Assembly: GCA_014898425.1 (NCBI GenBank)
Contig: RCSZ01000003.1
Span: 1,364,001 to 1,428,000 of the forward strand
DNA: 64,000 nucleotides
From: Botryotinia globosa
Taxonomy: Eukaryota > Ascomycota > Leotiomycetes > Helotiales > Sclerotiniaceae
Direction: 5' to 3'
Both the position numbers and the translations under genes were made by a program. The notes beneath the pieces are model-generated. The model ran no database searches and was not told the DNA's origin. It saw only the letters and a program-made list of their open reading frames with translations. Shown in pieces: positions 59,542-64,000 of the stretch. Positions within the stretch are counted from its first letter, which is position 1, and each line of letters opens with the position of its first letter.

Positions 59542-60051
59542 AGAGTTTAGGCCCCGGCTTATCGCACACTAAGCGAAAACACACCAAAAAGCCTCATTTC
59601 TTCAACTTTTGAACTATATATTATTCCAATCAATCTTCAAATTAGATTTATAAAATTTATTCTGATAATAAATAATTAATGAAATTATATAAAAAAGATT
59701 GAATGAATTATTTTTAATAATTTTTTTGATAAAATTATAGGTATTTAAAGTTGGAATTCCTGAAATTTTCAAAAAAATCGATTTTTTTATATAGGAAAAG
59801 CATTATATATTAAAAAATTTAAAGATTTCCAATTTTAAATACTTATAACTTTATCCAAAAAATTATTAAAAATATTTCACTCATTTTTTCAGAAATTAAT
59901 TATAAATATTATTTAAATAACCAATTTTCAAATTATATCTTCCATTCATTAAAGAATTATAAAAATAATTAATTTATATAGAAAAACGACATTTTTACAG
60001 GGATTTTGTCACGAAATAAGGTGGTGTGCGATAAGCCGAGGCCTAAACTCT
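59542..60051. mobile_element. MITE 3, foldback-like element
   Basis: A 510-bp element flanked by TA. Both ends read AGAGTTTAGGCC[C/T]CGG, then CTTATCGCACAC, a 28-bp inverted repeat with a single mismatch. A second inverted pair lies nearer the centre: GATAAAATTATAGGTATTTA on the left and GATAAAGTTATAAGTATTTA on the right (reverse complement), so much of the element can fold into a hairpin. The interior is AT-rich and non-coding. No transposase is present. Confidence 0.8.
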
Positions 60052-60054
60052 TAC

Positions 60055-63000
60055 ATCCATATGCTGGCAACACTATTACAGTGGAGAAGCACATGATAGC
60101 TACCGTGTGCCGATCAAGAGCGTGCGAAGCATGAGTCCAGTCAACAAAACCCAGGGGGAGTAGGAGACTAATAATGAGATTGGCAATTGAGAGCATGGCG
60201 GGGCATGTATCTCCGTGAATCTCAATATCATAGTAATGTCTTATAAATACTGTAAGATAGGCCTTGACAATTCTTACATGAGCGATTCGAGTCAATCAAT
60301 GCTGAGGTGACTCTCTCGCTTATGCTTAATATGATTAGCATTACGAAACAAGCACCAAGTGCCGTGACTTAGATCAAATGCCGGACAATACAACCCGAAC
60401 TAATACTTCAAATCCTTCCCGCCACGAGATTCGAGTTGAAAGTAATAAACAATCATGATCTCAAATGCCTAATGACTGGTGGGGCAATCAAATTTCCTCA
60501 AATCACTCATCACATCTGGTGACACGCTTTGAAGCATCGAGTAATCTCGACTCAATGATAATTATGTGTAATTTCTATACTCACAGCTCATTATTATCAA
60601 ACCGGGAGTCGAGAGGGACATATCCGGGGAAGGCTTATTGTGTGTGACCAAGAGAGAATGAACGGCCACTTACCGAGTTAGTACCTGCGGGGTACCGACT
60701 CGCCATTCAACGTATCATTGTCGTTGCTTCTTTCTTAAAGATAAGGGCAAAACGCGGGAACATTCCGAACAAAAGAAGTATCAAGTGATGTTTTCTTTTG
60801 CTTCACTATCAAACAGCTGTGGTATTTCTTCGTCTTCGCATCGCCAATACACCAACTCCCCATATGCGTTTGCTCTTTCGCCAATTAGGTAGATTCCTTA
60901 TGGAAACCAGACAAACTGGCGGGGTGCGTAATCATCAGTGCCGTACATACTGTATGTGTGCAATAATAGCTGTAAAATCTGTACCTGGAAGTCTGGAATA
61001 CTGTAGTTTTTGTATCCACTTTCGGGTTTTCAAACCTTTCAAACGCTTCCTCTCCCCCCAGAATTAGTATTTAGCCGACAAACATCTAATCCCATCCCCG
61101 AACCCTGTTTTATCTCTGCATCTTTCATCCTACCTTCACAAGTCTGCAGTGCTTTTGGAACATCTTTGAGTTACAGTACAGTGTCTCCAATTACTGCATT
61201 TCGATATCGCGTCTCACACCGCTGAACTATGCCTGTCACTACTCAATTTCCCATTAAGCATTGTCCAATGATGCCTGATGGAAGCTTCTCCAGTTGGTCG
61301 CCCGAGGTCTCTTCAGGCGAAAAGTTTGATGCTGTGCACATCCTAATGCATTGACGCCGCAATTACACGGATTGGAGCACATGCATCCTTCCCGTACCTG
61401 AGAACCAACCCTCGGTAGCGAATCTTGTACAACACGGCCCGGCACGGGTCAAGAATAAATCGTTTTCCGCTTAGTGCGCTTCTCCTTTTATCTATCTGTC
61501 TCGTTGCAACAGACCTGGTAGTGAGACATCCTGTCACCCACACATTGGGCTGATGCAACTGCAAGTGGCCCCGCATGCAAAAGGGGTGAATTATGAACAA
61601 AATCCATTTTATCAGATCGATTTTGAATGCCTCTAATTTCTTATTAGTGGATTCACAATCTAGTGACTTGAATTTCATATCAAGATCAACGATTACCTAG
61701 GTGACTATGGCTGGCTGGCTGATCAGCCCGTTCTACAACGGCAAGCAAGTGCTTGGACGCCCACAAAGTGATTATATTCATCACATGATTATCTGTAAGA
61801 AGTATCTTTTCGATATCACAAATGTCTCATAAGATATCCACTTTTGGTTATCGCCATGTCTTTTCAACAGGCAAGTCCAAGCGTACATGATCGCCTTTAC
61901 TTGCCAACTCTTCGAACTGTATCTTGCATTTCTTCAATTCTTATACATCTTCTTTGCCAAGGTTTGAGTCTTCATACATATGCAGGCAGATTGCAGTAAT
62001 CCTCCATTATTGTCTTTCAACATTTTACACAATTCATGCACTTAAGGCGTCACAGAGAATGGAATTCAAGGTTCCGTTTTTCTCTTCAACTTTCTATACA
62101 CACGCGCTGTGTCACTTCACATTATCAGCTTATAATACGGGGCGTTATGAATCCACTTGCGATATCTTTTCCATCTCTAACCATCTTTGTTGTCAATCAT
62201 GGATCACAACTGAGAAAGGGTTCTAGCTTCTCAAACTAATCATAAACCCGTCCCAGTATCATCACACTTCCAGACATGATATCGCCTGTTCTGCCTTGAT
62301 TTGTGACTAGTCTGACTACCATACTTGGGTATTCATTTGTCACAATCGCCTAACTGCAAAGATAGTGCAACTTACATTAAACACACAGACGTTTAAGATC
62401 GTGTAGACTCTATAACCATCTGGAGGTACAGCTTACACAGGTCCTGGAGAGTGTAAGTGACTCAATATTAGTGCTAATGCACTGACATACGATGAAGTGA
62501 ACCATCCTTCATGTCCCTTTAATTTCCACTACATGTACCTTTTCACACATTACAAGCCTAAAATAGCAATACTCTCACTAGGTTAGGTCTTTGACCACGT
62601 TGACGATACCATCGGCTTCAATTGCGAAATACGATCATCAGCCACTTCAGAATCCAGGCGCGCCTCGATTCCCAAGCCCCTGGGGTCTCCACAACGCTGT
62701 ATTTGTGATGATGAACTTGTACGCACGTTTTTTTCTTCCCCTTTACGGCGTGAACTGCAGCAACCACGTCTATCAATAGCAGTTTGAAGGCCCTGTAACA
62801 ACTGCCCTGCATTGCATTACATATTACATTGCGTCGATCATACATAGATATCCTCCGAAGTTCCGAAAGCGTGGCGGTCATGGAGACATCCCAACGTCGG
62901 CGGGAAAACGTTGTTAGATTGTTGGACAGTGAAATATACCTTGAAACATGGAGTTGATATGAATCGTCAAACTCCAATAAAATTCACTCAAGGTTTCCTA

Positions 63001-64000
63001 TATTCTATCCTGCTTGTTACTTGCTTGTTTGGATGCGGACCCCACAGGAGCTACATGGCCTGTTCCGAGTAACTGGTAAAGTTCGTGGAAAAGTTAATAT
63101 CAATCCTTAACAATGATCCTCACCCCGCGATCCAGCCAGAGCTAACTTCCGCCACCATGATACGTGGAAGCGCATTTCATGCGATGCTCTCCTCTACCAG
63201 CTATCCATGTTCAATCTTGAGCTCTGAAAGCATCTGTGAAGTTTTTTCGCTTTGAGGTCCGATTGTCAGAGTTTGATTGGTTCAGTTGTGACAGTTTCTC
63301 AGTTGTTTGCAAGCTAACTTGCTACGTGTTTGTACTCCGCCACCTCTGTCAAGTTATCAACAAAGCATTGGCTCTTAAGCTTTCCGCATATACTGGTAAG
63401 CTTTTCTCGGGAGGGGTCGGACAGATATCCTGAAGCTACTATTGCGCCTCACTAGACATGCATCGGATTTAGAGCAGGCTGAAAAAGACTCTTATTCCGT
63501 CCTGTCAATGACTCGAACCTCAAGGCCTAATTTCCCCTCCGTCTTCTCACCTGAGTTACCTTGTGTGTATTAGTGACAGCCACATTACACCTACCAACGC
63601 CCTATGTTTTATCATATAATTTCCACGCAAATTACCGAGTCATTAGCGGTAATAGTTTGTATAAATCCTCGCGTGTACGAGCCCGCTTCCACCCAACCGC
63701 TATTCCCGGCTTACAACGATACTGCAAAAAGTAAAATATTCCGAAAGCCAAGAGGCAATTCCCCAGGTAAGGTTACCATAACCGTAAAAAGAAATTAAAC
63801 TTTGCCTAAATTCTACAATTAGCACTCCGCAATCTGTACACAGACGCGATTAGTACACACCTGACACTAGATCATTGATTGCCAACTATCCTCGTGGCCC
63901 GAAGCTTTCCCGGATGGAAACTGCCCCGTTTGCCTTCCTTCAGCCTTCTTTCCACAGCTTCTAAACTGCAGGCTCGGCTATCACCTATCCAGCACTGGTA
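60055..64000. other. Gene-poor right end of window
   Basis: Almost 4 kb of ordinary composition (GC clearly higher than in the AT islands) with no frame that shows a domain, a good start and joinable exons. A minus-strand frame at 62618-62977 and plus-strand frames at 60798-61225 were examined and not accepted. No tRNA or repeat was recognised. A multi-exon gene with short exons could be missed here. Confidence 0.4.

Noticed and set aside
62618..62977. 119-codon minus-strand frame at the right end
   Set aside because: No domain, no joinable exons, composition not distinctive; overlapping frames exist on both strands.
63500..63530. GGTTCGAGTC on the minus strand, like a tRNA B box
   Set aside because: No A box at the right distance and no acceptor-stem pairing, so no tRNA is called.

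Overview
The window reads as nuclear DNA of a filamentous ascomycete (Pezizomycotina). The evidence is many short GT-AG introns (41-71 bp, branch points like CTAAC or CTGAC), fungal-type proteins (Ies1, mS41, Irc20-like, a catabolic serine dehydratase), and AT-rich transposon relics whose copies differ almost only by C-to-T and G-to-A changes, the mark of repeat-induced point mutation (RIP). A Leotiomycete of the Botrytis/Sclerotinia kind is my guess, not a result. Most gene models below were built by joining exons by eye: splice sites were chosen so that the frame and the family's conserved sequence both continue.

Layout. 1-3.9 kb: a gene-free, RIP-degraded AT island with an LTR-terminus remnant. 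4.7-5.1 kb: a small secreted cysteine-rich protein gene at the island's edge. 7.7-10.4 kb (-): a coiled-coil protein whose frame is interrupted by one TGA and then stays open for 62 more codons. 13.1-14.5 kb: a strongly C-rich, G-poor stretch. 14.8-18.2 kb (-): a large acidic, disordered protein. 19.6-21.8 kb (-): an INO80-complex Ies1-like subunit. 24.0-24.5 kb (-): a bZIP-type basic-region protein without a visible zipper. 27.2-28.0 kb (-) and 28.6-34.1 kb (+): mitoribosomal mS41 and a ten-exon Irc20-like SNF2/RING protein, divergent from one intergenic region. 34.6-40.6 kb (-): L-serine dehydratase, the farnesyl/geranylgeranyl transferase alpha subunit (RAM2) and mevalonate kinase (ERG12), all on one strand. 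42.5-43.8 kb (+): an F-box/2EXR-like protein. 44.7-46.3 kb: a second AT island carrying an inverted, less mutated copy of the LTR end. 46.8-49.1 kb (-): the i-AAA protease Yme1. 50.6-52.0 kb (-): a four-finger C2H2 transcription factor. 52-64 kb: a gene-poor tract with three non-autonomous TA-flanked inverted-repeat elements (MITEs).

Functional links. Mevalonate kinase makes the precursor of farnesyl-PP, and RAM2 belongs to the enzymes that attach farnesyl and geranylgeranyl groups to proteins, so these neighbours share a pathway. mS41 and Yme1 both serve mitochondria. Ies1, the Irc20-like protein, the C2H2 factor and the basic-region protein are nuclear chromatin or transcription proteins. 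The most unusual signals are the in-frame TGA, a six-copy array of a 14-bp motif upstream of the serine dehydratase gene, and the effector-like secreted protein beside the RIP island. No tRNA, rRNA or CRISPR was seen.
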